From: Rhodospirillales bacterium
Lineage (GTDB): Bacteria > Pseudomonadota > Alphaproteobacteria > SP197
Reading direction: 5' to 3'
DNA length: 59,772 nucleotides
Assembly (NCBI GenBank): GCA_014323865.1
Contig: JACONG010000007.1
Span: 1 to 59,772, forward strand
Shown here: piece after piece, positions 26,536 through 35,349 of the stretch
How positions within the stretch are numbered: position 1 is the first letter of the stretch
Layout of the letters: the number at the start of each line of letters is the position of its first letter
Program-made: the position numbers and the translations under genes
The notes under the pieces: model-generated
The model's input: the letters and a program-made list of their open reading frames with translations, nothing else
Told to the model about the DNA's origin: nothing
The model's database searches: none

Positions 26536-27252
26536 TCAGGATTTCGCCTTGCGTTTCTTGCCCTCCTGCGCTGGCGAGCCGGTGGCAATGTCCTTGTAGT
26601 CATCCTGGATCCCGTAGGAGCTGAAGCCTTGAGCGGTTTCGGCAATCTCGGCTTCGGTGAGCAGAACCGGCCCACCAATGGCCAGCGTGAGATAATATTG
26701 CCTGGCAATCGCTTCGAGTTCCACCGCGCGCCACATCGCCTTGTCGAGATCCTCGCCCATTGCGATAGACCCGTGATTGGCCAGAAGGCAGGCTGTGCGA
26801 TCCTCCAGCGCTGCGATGGCGTAGTCCGAAAGATCCGCGGTACCATAACGCGCATAAGGCGCCAGCCGCACATCCGTGCCCCCGAAGGCCGCTATCATAT
26901 AGTGGCAGGCGGGGATCGGTTTACGTGCGATGGCCAGAGCCGTGCAATAGCTCGGATGGGCATGGACCACCGCGCCCATATCGGTCCGGTTGTTGAGGAT
27001 ATCGAAATGAAATCGCCACTCAGTCGAGGGTTTCAAAGGTCCTTCCCAGGTGCCGTATTCGGCATCAAAGGGCATGGAAGCAATCATGTCGGGGGTCAGC
27101 TTGTCATAGGGGATGGCTGATGGAGAGATCAGCATCCGATCTTCGAATCGGGTTGATATATTGCCTGATGTACCTTGGTTCAGGCCACTGGCATTCATGA
27201 ACAGGCATTTGTCTATAATCGCCTGACGCAGGTTTTTCTCGGCTTTCTTCAT
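26536..27252 (-). CDS. Class II aldolase (L-fuculose-phosphate aldolase-like)
   Basis: A 238-residue zinc-dependent aldolase of the FucA/AraD type. Features: GTSGNISTR near residue 28 (phosphate binding), the Glu in STEWRFHFDI near 79, zinc histidines in VVHAHPSYCTA at about 97 and 99, and a later His in LLANHGSIAMG. Length is standard. FucA-type enzymes split a ketose 1-phosphate into dihydroxyacetone phosphate and an aldehyde. The ATG at 27252 was chosen over upstream codons because GAGGATCCT precedes it. It sits between the hydroxyacid dehydrogenase and GlpD-like genes, suggesting that an aldolase step replaces the isomerases of classical erythritol breakdown. Confidence 0.85.
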   Translation of the reverse strand: MKKAEKNLRQAIIDKCLFMNASGLNQGTSGNISTRFEDRMLISPSAIPYDKLTPDMIASMPFDAEYGTWEGPLKPSTEWRFHFDILNNRTDMGAVVHAHPSYCTALAIARKPIPACHYMIAAFGGTDVRLAPYARYGTADLSDYAIAALEDRTACLLANHGSIAMGEDLDKAMWRAVELEAIARQYYLTLAIGGPVLLTEAEIAETAQGFSSYGIQDDYKDIATGSPAQEGKKRKAKS

Positions 27253-27259
27253 AGGATCC

Positions 27260-28300
27260 TCAGCAGGGGTTAAGGGGGAGCTCTCCGGCGAGCCAGCGGC
27301 GAACTTCTTCTGCCGCTTTACCGGTGGCGATACGCACGGTTTTGAGGGAGGCCCCGGCAATATGAGGGGTCAGCGTGACATTGGGTAACTGCAAAAGCTG
27401 CCAATCCGGCGGTGTCGGCTCGATCGCGAAAGTCTCAAGCATCGCGCCCCGCAGATGACCTTCCGCCAAGACCTCATAGAGCGCGTCATAATCCATGAGC
27501 AGGCCTCGGGCAGTATTGACCAGCGTGGCACCGGGCTTCATCGCGTGAAGGGTTTCGGCGTTCATCATGTTACGTGTCTCTTCGGTGACACGCGGATGGA
27601 GCGTCACGATATCCGCTTCTGCGAGCAGGCGTCCAAATGATACCATTTCAACGCCGGCCTCAATATCCGACGGATCAAGCTGAACATAAGGATCACTGAC
27701 GAGCACGTGGGTGCCAAAGGCGGACAGCAACTTGACCACCCGTGTCCCGACGGCGCCGTACCCGATGACGCCCACAGTCATATCCGATAATTCATCACCG
27801 GTGACATCGGCGCGATAAAGATCGCCGCGATAGTCGCCTTTGCGCAAGGCATCATGCCCGCGGGTTATGTTGCGCGTCTCGGCGAGGATCGCGCCCAGCG
27901 TGAACTCGGCCACCGCGCTGGCATTGCGCCCCGGCGTGTTGACCACGAGCACGTCGTGATCTCTGGCTCCCACCATGTCAATATTGAGAGGACCGCCCCG
28001 TGACACCGCAACCATCTTGAGACTGGGCATCGCTTCGAACATCGCCCGCGACAGCGGTGCGAGATGCGTGACCAAGACCGGCGCGGTGCCCACATGCTCG
28101 ATCACCTCGTCCGGCGACCCCATGTATTCCTTGAGACCATCCATGCCCGGCACGGCATATCCATGTTCCATCGGCGTATCGGGCCAGGGCTGTTCAAGCT
28201 TGCGGCACGCAATGGCATCGCCACAGGCTGCCAACAGCGCGTCCTCAAACATGTCCGGGAGCATGAAACGATCGCCGATGATCGCCACATCTGTTGTCAT
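27260..28300 (-). CDS. D-isomer-specific 2-hydroxyacid dehydrogenase family protein
   Basis: A 346-residue NAD(P)-dependent oxidoreductase. Residues about 150-300 carry the Rossmann fold with VGVIGYGAVGTRVVKLL, then SDPYVQLDP. Catalytic candidates are the Arg of VNTARGLLMD, the Glu of ETFAIEP and the His of LTPHIAGAS. The family interconverts 2-oxo and 2-hydroxy acids, for example glyoxylate/glycolate, hydroxypyruvate/glycerate, or sugar acids. In this operon it could dispose of a two- or four-carbon acid or aldehyde product after the aldolase step (inference). Its ATG overlaps the kinase stop (ATGA) and the aldolase begins 8 bases downstream, so the genes are tightly coupled. Confidence 0.85.
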   Translation of the reverse strand: MTTDVAIIGDRFMLPDMFEDALLAACGDAIACRKLEQPWPDTPMEHGYAVPGMDGLKEYMGSPDEVIEHVGTAPVLVTHLAPLSRAMFEAMPSLKMVAVSRGGPLNIDMVGARDHDVLVVNTPGRNASAVAEFTLGAILAETRNITRGHDALRKGDYRGDLYRADVTGDELSDMTVGVIGYGAVGTRVVKLLSAFGTHVLVSDPYVQLDPSDIEAGVEMVSFGRLLAEADIVTLHPRVTEETRNMMNAETLHAMKPGATLVNTARGLLMDYDALYEVLAEGHLRGAMLETFAIEPTPPDWQLLQLPNVTLTPHIAGASLKTVRIATGKAAEEVRRWLAGELPLNPC

Positions 28301-29856
28301 GACAAGGCTTCTCGCATGGTTTGCTGCGTGTTCCAGATTGCTGGGAATGCAGCGCGGGTCTTGCGGTAGGCATCAAACAAGACGTCATATGTCGCTGTGA
28401 GGCCCGGGTCCGGGGGTTCGGCATCCTGCAAAAGGGGTTTGACCCAGGATTCGGATGCCGCAGCGGGGCTGTCGAACCATCCATTGGCCAGCCCCGCGAT
28501 CATCACCGCGCCTGCCGCTCCCGCCTCTTCGCGCGCCACCGTGCGCACGGGGCGGTTAAGGGAGGATGCAAGAAAACGTCGCAGCGCCACGGAGCGGGCG
28601 GCCCCTCCAGCGAGCCGGATTTCCGCGGGGATATCGCCCATTGATGCATAACAATCGCGCGCCGCCAGGGCGAGCCCGTCATAGACCGCACGCACCAGAT
28701 CGAACCATCCGATGGACTGGTCAAGTCCGGTAAAGCTCGCCCGAGCAACCGGATTGGTGAACGGACCCCGTTCCCCGGCACTCGAAATGTAAGGATGAAA
28801 AAGCGCGGCTCCGGGACGCGCCTCCATGACCTCGTTATCGAGCCCCTCAATAAGGGTTTCGGGTTCTGCATCTATGCCTTGCGCGCCAAGGATTTGTGCG
28901 GTGATTGACAAGATCCAATCCACATTCAACGTAGCTGCCATATTGGTCTGTAACTGGGCATAGGCGTGACCGGGAAACGCCATCGTGTATCCGGTACGGT
29001 CGGCGTTGAGGTGAATCTGGTCCACGTCGCGCGCAAATCGCATATGCACACCCGTGCTGCCCAAAATCGTAAAGCCGGGCCGGACCGCCTCGTCATAAAG
29101 CCCGGCACCAAAGGCCGTGCACATGATGTCTACATAGCCCAATGAAACCGGCAGGCCCTCGGGCAGGCCCGTCACTGCCGCCGCATCCGCAGACAGGCGG
29201 TTGGCTTCCCGCGCACCATCCAGAATGTCGGGCAGGAGCCTGCGATACCGCGACAGTCCAAGGGCGTCGATCACGTCTTCGGCGTATTGGCGGGTGCGAA
29301 AATCGCCAAAGGTAAAGATCCCTTCGGTGGGATCGGTTGCCCGCACGCCGGTCAACTTGAAATAAAGCCAGTCCTTGCAGTGGAGCGCCGTTGCCGCCTG
29401 ATCGAGAAGGTCGGGAGCATGGCGCGACATCCACAGCATATGGGTGCGCATCTGGCACACATTCACGCCAGACCCTGTCCGGGTGTAGATCGTGCCGATC
29501 CCGTCCGAGGCAGCGACCTCTCCGGCTTCGGCAGCGGCCCGGGCATCCAGCCAAAGCCAGCCATCGTGGACCGGCTCGCCGGCATCATCAATGAGCCATG
29601 TCCCGTCGCCCTGCCCGGTGACGCCAATCGCGCAGACTCGGGTTGGCCCGACGGTCTCGGCTACGTCACGCAAGACCGCCGCGGTGTCCTCCCATGTCCG
29701 GCCCATACTCTGTTCCACACCGCCGTCGGGGCGGCTGTGATAGCTGTTGCGGCGACTGGCCGAGGCAATCTGCGCGCCTTGCGTGTCAAAGGCGACCGCC
29801 TTGATGACGGATGTGCCTGCGTCAACACCGATCAGAACATCGCCGATTGTGTTCAC
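28297..29856 (-). CDS. FGGY-family carbohydrate kinase, erythritol kinase (EryA)-like
   Basis: A 519-residue ATP-dependent sugar or polyol kinase with the two ribonuclease-H-like domains of the FGGY family: GVDAGTSVIKAVAFDTQG at the N-terminus, GVTGQGDGTWLID, DGWLWLDARAAAEAGE, HCKDWLYFKLTG, ILGSTGVHMRF, and the C-terminal EIRLAGGAARSVALRRFLAS. The length and the GTWLID/WLWLDARA/FTFGDFR pattern resemble Brucella erythritol kinase EryA more than glycerol kinase or xylulokinase, but that rests on memory, not alignment. The start is a GTG overlapping the ATPase stop. It would phosphorylate the polyol after uptake by the ABC transporter encoded just upstream. Confidence 0.78.
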   Translation of the reverse strand: MNTIGDVLIGVDAGTSVIKAVAFDTQGAQIASASRRNSYHSRPDGGVEQSMGRTWEDTAAVLRDVAETVGPTRVCAIGVTGQGDGTWLIDDAGEPVHDGWLWLDARAAAEAGEVAASDGIGTIYTRTGSGVNVCQMRTHMLWMSRHAPDLLDQAATALHCKDWLYFKLTGVRATDPTEGIFTFGDFRTRQYAEDVIDALGLSRYRRLLPDILDGAREANRLSADAAAVTGLPEGLPVSLGYVDIMCTAFGAGLYDEAVRPGFTILGSTGVHMRFARDVDQIHLNADRTGYTMAFPGHAYAQLQTNMAATLNVDWILSITAQILGAQGIDAEPETLIEGLDNEVMEARPGAALFHPYISSAGERGPFTNPVARASFTGLDQSIGWFDLVRAVYDGLALAARDCYASMGDIPAEIRLAGGAARSVALRRFLASSLNRPVRTVAREEAGAAGAVMIAGLANGWFDSPAAASESWVKPLLQDAEPPDPGLTATYDVLFDAYRKTRAAFPAIWNTQQTMREALS

Positions 29857-30965
29857 GCCAGCTGTCCCCCGTGGCCGATGGCCGCGCCACTCTCGCTGTC
29901 AAAAATGTGGAGATCCTCGGGCTGGATCTGGATCCCGATCTCGGCGCCCGGTCGCACCGTTGCCCGGTCATGCAGGACAGACACAATGGTGCTTTCGGCA
30001 AAATTCGCGGCGATATGGGATTGATCGCCCAGCCATTGATTGGCAAACACCGTCACCGGCAGGCCCCCCTCGCTCAAACGCACGGCATGGGGGCGGATAC
30101 CGATGGCCACCCCATCCGGATAGGTGGCAAGCCGATCCCTCAAAGCTGGCGCAAAGGCCGTTTCGTCACAATCAAGCGCCACGCCGCCATCGAGTGAAAA
30201 CCGCATTTTTCCCCCTGATAGCGACAGCCGGGCGGCAAACACATTCATGGGCGGCTCGCCAATGAAGGTTCCGGCAAAGAGGTTCGCGGGCCGGTCCTTG
30301 AGTGCTGCGGGCGTGTCAAACTGCTGCAACTCTCCGTCCTCCATGACCGCGATGCGGTCGGCCAGCGCGTTGGCCTCGGTCTGGTCATGGGTGACGAGGA
30401 TGGCGGTCAGACCGCGGTCCTGAATGAAGTGTTTGACACGGCCCCTCAGAAGCGCGCGGAACTGCGGCTCCAGTTGCCCCATCGGTTCGTCCAGAAGATG
30501 CAGCTCCGCCTTGCGCACAAGGGCCCTGGCAAGCGAAGCGCGTTGCTGTTGCCCGCCCGACACTGACGAAGGATAGCGGTCGAGCACGTCCTCCAACTCC
30601 ACAAGGTTCGCCATCTCGTCAACGCGTGCCGTGATCTCGGATGTAGCTAGCCGTTCGGCCTTGAGCGCGAAGGCGATGTTTTCCCTGATCGTCAAAGGCG
30701 GGTAGAGCGAATAGCCTTCGAATGCCATCGCCACCCCCCTACGTGCCGGCGGCAATGTGTGGATCGGTTTGCCTTGCACCCTGATTTCGCCTGAGGTGAC
30801 GTCCTCGAAACCGGCGATCATGCGCAATGTCGATGTTTTGCCGCAGCCCGATGAGCCCAACAGAGCGACGATTTCGCCCTTGTTGATGGTCAGATCAAGA
30901 TTCTTTACAGCACGGACACTGCCACCATAGGTCTTGCTGACCGAGGATATGTCCAGGAAACTCAT
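29853..30965 (-). CDS. ABC transporter ATP-binding protein (GlpT/UgpC-like, consensus-site half)
   Basis: A 370-residue carbohydrate ABC ATPase with a C-terminal regulatory TOBE-like domain. Motifs: Walker A LLGSSGCGKTST, Q-loop region MAFEGYSLYPPLT (Glu where Gln is usual), signature VSGGQQQRASLARAL, Walker B LHLLDEPMG with the catalytic Glu, and the H-loop VTHDQTEA. The D-loop (GQLE) is atypical. It is the second of two different ATPases in the operon, as in the rhizobial glycerol transporter GlpVPQST. Its ATG overlaps the stop of the partner ATPase, which fits production of a heterodimer that energises the two permeases. Confidence 0.88.
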   Translation of the reverse strand: MSFLDISSVSKTYGGSVRAVKNLDLTINKGEIVALLGSSGCGKTSTLRMIAGFEDVTSGEIRVQGKPIHTLPPARRGVAMAFEGYSLYPPLTIRENIAFALKAERLATSEITARVDEMANLVELEDVLDRYPSSVSGGQQQRASLARALVRKAELHLLDEPMGQLEPQFRALLRGRVKHFIQDRGLTAILVTHDQTEANALADRIAVMEDGELQQFDTPAALKDRPANLFAGTFIGEPPMNVFAARLSLSGGKMRFSLDGGVALDCDETAFAPALRDRLATYPDGVAIGIRPHAVRLSEGGLPVTVFANQWLGDQSHIAANFAESTIVSVLHDRATVRPGAEIGIQIQPEDLHIFDSESGAAIGHGGQLA

Positions 30966-32056
30966 GCCGCAGCCTCGCTTTTGCTGCTTGCGGGGCTGAT
31001 CCGCGTCCCGGTGGCCTTGTCAAACAAGAGCGTTGCCCTGCCTTCGAACGACAGCTTCGCCTTGCCCCCGCTCGGCCCTGGTTGGCCGGCGGGGCGCGAG
31101 ACAACGATTTCGCGGCCGCGCAGAGTTTTGGTCAGGGCGATCATCTTTTCGTTGAACGGGTTTTCCGCCTCGATATCGACCGGAATTCCCTCTTCGGCGA
31201 ACCAAATGGCTTCGGGGCGCACCCCCAGCACCGCCGGTTGTCCAACCGTCTCTTCATAGCCGGGGGGGAGGTGCACGTGGAACTCGGACAGGCTCACAAA
31301 CACGCCCTGTTCATCCCGTTGCGGAGTCACATCGAGCAGATTGATTGCCGGATCGCCAAACAGTTGCGAGATGTCCTGCGTTGCGGGCCGGAAATAGATG
31401 TCTTCCGGCGTGCCGGTCTGGGCGATGCGCCCAGCCTCCAAAACCGCGATCGTGCGGCCAAACGCCATGGCCTCCTTGTAGTCCTGGGTGACATAGATGA
31501 CGGTCGCGCCTCGATCCGCCAACAGGCGAGGCAATTCGAGCCGCATCTCAAATCGCAGTTTGGCATCGACATTGCACAGCGGGTCGTCAAGCAGGAGGAG
31601 ATCAGGCTCAGCCACGAGCGCACGCGCCAGCGCGGTCCGTTGCTTTTGCCCGTTCGACAGCTCCCTTGGAGCATGGCTCAGCACGTGATCAATCTTGAGC
31701 AATTCCGCGACCCGGCGAACGCTCGCGGCGATGTTCTCCCGCGTTGTACGGCGAGCCTCAAGCGGGCTGCCAATGTTTTTTTCCGCCGACATATGCGGAA
31801 AGAGCGCAAAGTTCTGAAACGCCATGCCAAGACCGCGATCCTCGGGCGGTAGAGCGGTGGCGTCCTCTCCATTCAGCCAGACATGACCGCTATCCGGCTC
31901 GACTGCCCCTGCGATGCACCGCAAAAGCACGGTCTTGCCCGCGCCGGACGGGCCGAACAGAACAAGGATTTCTCCCTTTGGCACATCAAAGGACACGTCG
32001 TTCAGGACGGTTTCCGTCTTGAAGCTTTTGCTGAGACGCTCAACCCGAATGCTCAT
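30962..32056 (-). CDS. ABC transporter ATP-binding protein (GlpS-like, degenerate-site half)
   Basis: A 364-residue partner ATPase. Walker A is normal (LFGPSGAGKTVLLRC) and the Q-loop is normal (MAFQNFALFPH), but the signature reads LSNGQKQR, Walker B ends LLLLDDPLCNVD with Asp in place of the catalytic Glu, and the H-loop His is Gln (VTQDYKEAM). A C-terminal domain of about 130 residues follows. One of the two composite ATP sites in the expected heterodimer should therefore be slow or inactive. The ATG at 32056 lies 9 bases after the permease stop. The substrate is inferred to be a polyol from the kinase and dehydrogenase downstream. Confidence 0.88.
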   Translation of the reverse strand: MSIRVERLSKSFKTETVLNDVSFDVPKGEILVLFGPSGAGKTVLLRCIAGAVEPDSGHVWLNGEDATALPPEDRGLGMAFQNFALFPHMSAEKNIGSPLEARRTTRENIAASVRRVAELLKIDHVLSHAPRELSNGQKQRTALARALVAEPDLLLLDDPLCNVDAKLRFEMRLELPRLLADRGATVIYVTQDYKEAMAFGRTIAVLEAGRIAQTGTPEDIYFRPATQDISQLFGDPAINLLDVTPQRDEQGVFVSLSEFHVHLPPGYEETVGQPAVLGVRPEAIWFAEEGIPVDIEAENPFNEKMIALTKTLRGREIVVSRPAGQPGPSGGKAKLSFEGRATLLFDKATGTRISPASSKSEAAA

Positions 32057-32064
32057 AACGGCGG

Positions 32065-32922
32065 TTACCCTTTTACGGCGCCCAGTGAGAGGCCTTCGAC
32101 CAGATAGCGTTGTGCATAAAGCGCGAGCGCGAGGGTCGGTGTGATCGACAGGACAATAGCCGCTGCGATCTGGCCATACTGGATGCCGCTTGCAGTCACA
32201 AAGGCCAGGGCACCCACGGTCACGGGCTGTTTGTCAGCCGATGCCAAAACCAGCGCGAAGATGAAGTTGTTCCAAGCGAAAATGAAGGCAAGCAACGCCG
32301 CCGCTGCGATGCCCGGTGCTGCCAACGGAAGGCAAATCCGGCGGAACGTGGAAAACCAGCTATGACCTGCGATGCGATAGGCATGTTCGACATCGGGCGA
32401 GATATCCTCGAAATACCCGCGCACGATCCACAGAATAAGCGGCAGGCAAATCAACTGATACACCCAGATCAGCCCGAAATAGGTATCAGCCAGCCCGATC
32501 TGCTGGAAATAAAGGTTCAATGGCAAAAGCACGAGCAGCGGTGGTGCAAACCGGAAGCTCAGGAGGGTAAAGGCAATGTCTTCGGAACCGCGAAACTTAT
32601 GCCGGGCAAAGGCATATGCCGCAGGCACCCCGAGAATGAGCGCCAGCGTCACCGATCCGACCGACAGGATGATCGAGTTCATCAGATTGGACATGAATTC
32701 GATGCCCATGGACGCCACATTGCTGTCGAGCCGACCGGCGATGATGGCCGCGTAGTTGGACAAAGTGGGTTCAAAGACCATTGATGGCGGAGACCGCAAA
32801 ATCGTCTCATTGGTCTGGAGGCTCATTAACAGAATCCAGAAGATCGGGAACATGAAGAACAGAACCACCATCACAAGCGCGATACCACGAAGGATCAATT
32901 CAAGCAGTGAATGGTGTTGCAT
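32065..32922 (-). CDS. ABC transporter permease (MalG-type, carbohydrate)
   Basis: A 285-residue inner-membrane permease with six predicted helices. The N-terminal helix is ALVMVVLFFMFPIFWILLMS; the cytoplasmic EAA loop reads EHAYRIAGHSWFSTFRRICL, the site that contacts the ATPases. The last helices end in LALALYAQRYLVEGLSLGAVKG, the usual C-terminus of MalG-like subunits. The ATG at 32922 is preferred because an upstream in-frame extension overlaps the other permease gene. It pairs with the MalF-type subunit encoded 5 bases upstream. Confidence 0.9.
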   Translation of the reverse strand: MQHHSLLELILRGIALVMVVLFFMFPIFWILLMSLQTNETILRSPPSMVFEPTLSNYAAIIAGRLDSNVASMGIEFMSNLMNSIILSVGSVTLALILGVPAAYAFARHKFRGSEDIAFTLLSFRFAPPLLVLLPLNLYFQQIGLADTYFGLIWVYQLICLPLILWIVRGYFEDISPDVEHAYRIAGHSWFSTFRRICLPLAAPGIAAAALLAFIFAWNNFIFALVLASADKQPVTVGALAFVTASGIQYGQIAAAIVLSITPTLALALYAQRYLVEGLSLGAVKG

Positions 32923-32927
32923 AGGGT

Positions 32928-33851
32928 TCAGACCTCGCCCCGGGCACGTTCGCGCAGACGCAGCCAGTTCTTGATGAAAAGGTTGGAGAGAAAGAAGGTG
33001 ATGGCCCATAGAACGAGCAACAGCGCCGCTGATCGGCCCACATTGGTGGATTGGAAGAAGTTCAGGTAGGCCTCGACCTGAAACACCATCAACTGATCGC
33101 CCGGTCCGCCTTGGGTCATCGCGTAGATGATGTCGAATTGCTGGATGCTGTCGAGGAGCCGGAAGAGCGCTGCGGTAAGGATATAGGGCATCAACATGGG
33201 CAACGTGATGCGCCAGAACTGCTGGAGGCGCGGCCCACCGTCGAGCGAAGCCGCCTCAAATGGCTGCTTGGGCAGGGATCGCAGCCCGGCCAGCAGCAGA
33301 ATCATAATGAAGGGCGTGTAGACCCAGATATCGACCAGAACAACGGTCATCAACGCGGTCGACGGGTCCGAACCCCACCGCGTATCGGTAAATCCAAGCA
33401 CCTGTGCAAAATAACTCAGAATACCGAAATTCGGATTAGTCATCAGCTTGAACATCAGCGCCGCGAGGGCTGGGGCTGTCATCAACGGCATTAAAAGCAT
33501 GATCGACACAAAATTATTCAGCCGCGTGCGTTTTTGCAAAAGGAGCGCGATGCCGAGCCCCAGAAGCAATTCAAGCCCGACGGTCAGAAAGGCATAGATC
33601 AGGCTGACTTGAAGCGTGTTCCAGAACGACGAATCCGTGAGAAAATTGAGATAGTTCTCACCCCAATTAATACCCCGGTTCCAAGGCTGCGATAACCGGA
33701 ATTTCTGCAGCGAATACCACACAGCTGTGAAAAACGGGATCAGGATACCGATGCAAACCAGAAGAGCCGGCAGGCTCAACAGGTAGGGAAATACTCTGGA
33801 AGGGACACGAAAGCGCCGCCTTGCCTGGGTGGCGCCGGTCACATTGGCCAT
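32928..33851 (-). CDS. ABC transporter permease (MalF-type, carbohydrate)
   Basis: A 307-residue permease with about six helices, starting with a cytoplasmic tail and FPYLLSLPALLVCIGILIPF. The EAA loop reads EAASLDGGPRLQQFWRITLP, typical for the MalF-like half of carbohydrate importers. The ATG at 33851 is preceded by AAAGGACGAC; the frame upstream runs back into the binding-protein gene and is not used. It forms the membrane channel with the next gene. A gap of 55 bases separates it from the binding-protein stop. Confidence 0.9.
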   Translation of the reverse strand: MANVTGATQARRRFRVPSRVFPYLLSLPALLVCIGILIPFFTAVWYSLQKFRLSQPWNRGINWGENYLNFLTDSSFWNTLQVSLIYAFLTVGLELLLGLGIALLLQKRTRLNNFVSIMLLMPLMTAPALAALMFKLMTNPNFGILSYFAQVLGFTDTRWGSDPSTALMTVVLVDIWVYTPFIMILLLAGLRSLPKQPFEAASLDGGPRLQQFWRITLPMLMPYILTAALFRLLDSIQQFDIIYAMTQGGPGDQLMVFQVEAYLNFFQSTNVGRSAALLLVLWAITFFLSNLFIKNWLRLRERARGEV

Positions 33852-33906
33852 AATGTCGTCCTTTGGAATGCGGCGGGCTCGAGATGGCCCGCCGCGATCC
33901 GATGTG

Positions 33907-35349
33907 TCAGCCCAAGCCTGCGTCCTTGAGCTGGCCGTTGACGCTCTCGGCCAGTTGGTCGAGCCCTTCGTCCACGGGAACCTCATTGGCCACCATTTTC
34001 TGCAAGGTCGCTGCCCATTCCGTTGTCAGGTCAAAGAACAGCGGTTGCGCGGTAAAGTGTATCTTGGCACCAGATGCGGACACATCATGCATTTCCACAT
34101 AGCCCGGATAGCTGTCGCTGAGGCGTTTGCGGAAGCCTGCGTCATCCCAGACCGATTGGCGCACCGGATTGACGAAATCCATCTGGGTCGCGCCAAAGAG
34201 ACCGTGTTCCGGACCAGATGCCCATTGCATGAAGTACCACGTCGCATCGAGATCCTGGCTGAACTTGGACATGGCCAGGGACCAGATCCAGATGTTCGGC
34301 GTCGGCGCAGCCGACGCGGGGTTGGCCGCAAAAGGCGCATAGGCCAGCTTGCCCGCCATGGCGTTTTCGCCGCCATTCATGAAGTAACCCAGAATATCCG
34401 CATCATAGATCATGGCGGATTTTCCTGCGCCGAGATCCGTGCCGACCTGATACCAGGTATGTGTCGACCAGTCTGCAGCGCCGCTGTCCTGGATCATCTT
34501 GACCCATTTGCTGTGGTAGTGCTTGGACACATCCGTGTTCATGGCGGCCGACAATTTGCCGTCATCGGAGACGTTGAGATCCCTTTGACCAAAGTTGGCA
34601 TAGCCTGACAGGAAACCGGGGTGGATGGTCGCCCAGCTCCGCGAACCGCGCACACCGATTCCATAAACACCTTCGTTTGCCGCCTGCAGCTTGGCCGCGG
34701 TTTCAACCAGCTCGTCGATATTGGTTGGCACGCCCACACCGGCCTTGTCCACCATCTCCACATTGTAGGCGAGATTGTTTTGCTCGTAGCCCCACGGAAT
34801 ACACCACTGGAACGCATCATCCGAACCGAGCGCCCCGCCAGGACGACCATTCCAGGCACAGGATTTGCGCACGCCTTCGAGCATGTCGGTCCAGTTGTAA
34901 TTCGGGTTGGTTTTGGAGGGGTCGTCGATCCATTCGTTGTGATCGACGATCCAGCCCGCAGGACCATAGGTCCATGTCATATACGCGCCGGTCATGAACG
35001 CATCATATTCGCTGGACCGGGAACTCAGGGCGGCGGTCACCTTGTCGAAATATACATCTTCCGGGAAGATGTCATAGGCGACTTCCATACCGGTCAGCTC
35101 TTTGAAGTTGTCCAGATTGGCCAGCATCGCATCCGTGTAGGGGTGCTTGTTCAAAAGAAGCTTGATCGATTTTCCGGAATGCGCTTTCCAATCGAAATCA
35201 GCGGCCAGCGCCTGGGTCGCCGCAGCATTCACAAGAACCGACGCTGTGCCTGCCGTCACACCCATGCTCGCCAGCCCACGGAGCAAGCTCCGACGGCTCA
35301 TCTGGCCGCGCATATAGGCCCTGATTAGGTCTTTTCCCTTATCATGCAT
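33907..35349 (-). CDS. ABC transporter substrate-binding protein (family 1, Tat signal)
   Basis: A 480-residue periplasmic solute-binding protein of the carbohydrate group. The N-terminus has a twin-arginine motif (QMSRRSLLRGLASMG, residues 16-30), a hydrophobic segment and a probable cleavage site after ALA near residue 49. The mature protein shows the alternating-lobe pattern of family 1 (KSIKLLLNKHPYTDAMLANL, then YDIFPEDVYFDKVTAALSSR), and aromatic residues (WTYGPAGW, FQWCIPWGYEQNN) likely line the sugar site. Export by the Tat route is unusual but known for some binding proteins. Its start overlaps the SorC gene stop by 8 bases, so it is the first structural gene of the operon. Confidence 0.88.
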   Translation of the reverse strand: MHDKGKDLIRAYMRGQMSRRSLLRGLASMGVTAGTASVLVNAAATQALAADFDWKAHSGKSIKLLLNKHPYTDAMLANLDNFKELTGMEVAYDIFPEDVYFDKVTAALSSRSSEYDAFMTGAYMTWTYGPAGWIVDHNEWIDDPSKTNPNYNWTDMLEGVRKSCAWNGRPGGALGSDDAFQWCIPWGYEQNNLAYNVEMVDKAGVGVPTNIDELVETAAKLQAANEGVYGIGVRGSRSWATIHPGFLSGYANFGQRDLNVSDDGKLSAAMNTDVSKHYHSKWVKMIQDSGAADWSTHTWYQVGTDLGAGKSAMIYDADILGYFMNGGENAMAGKLAYAPFAANPASAAPTPNIWIWSLAMSKFSQDLDATWYFMQWASGPEHGLFGATQMDFVNPVRQSVWDDAGFRKRLSDSYPGYVEMHDVSASGAKIHFTAQPLFFDLTTEWAATLQKMVANEVPVDEGLDQLAESVNGQLKDAGLG

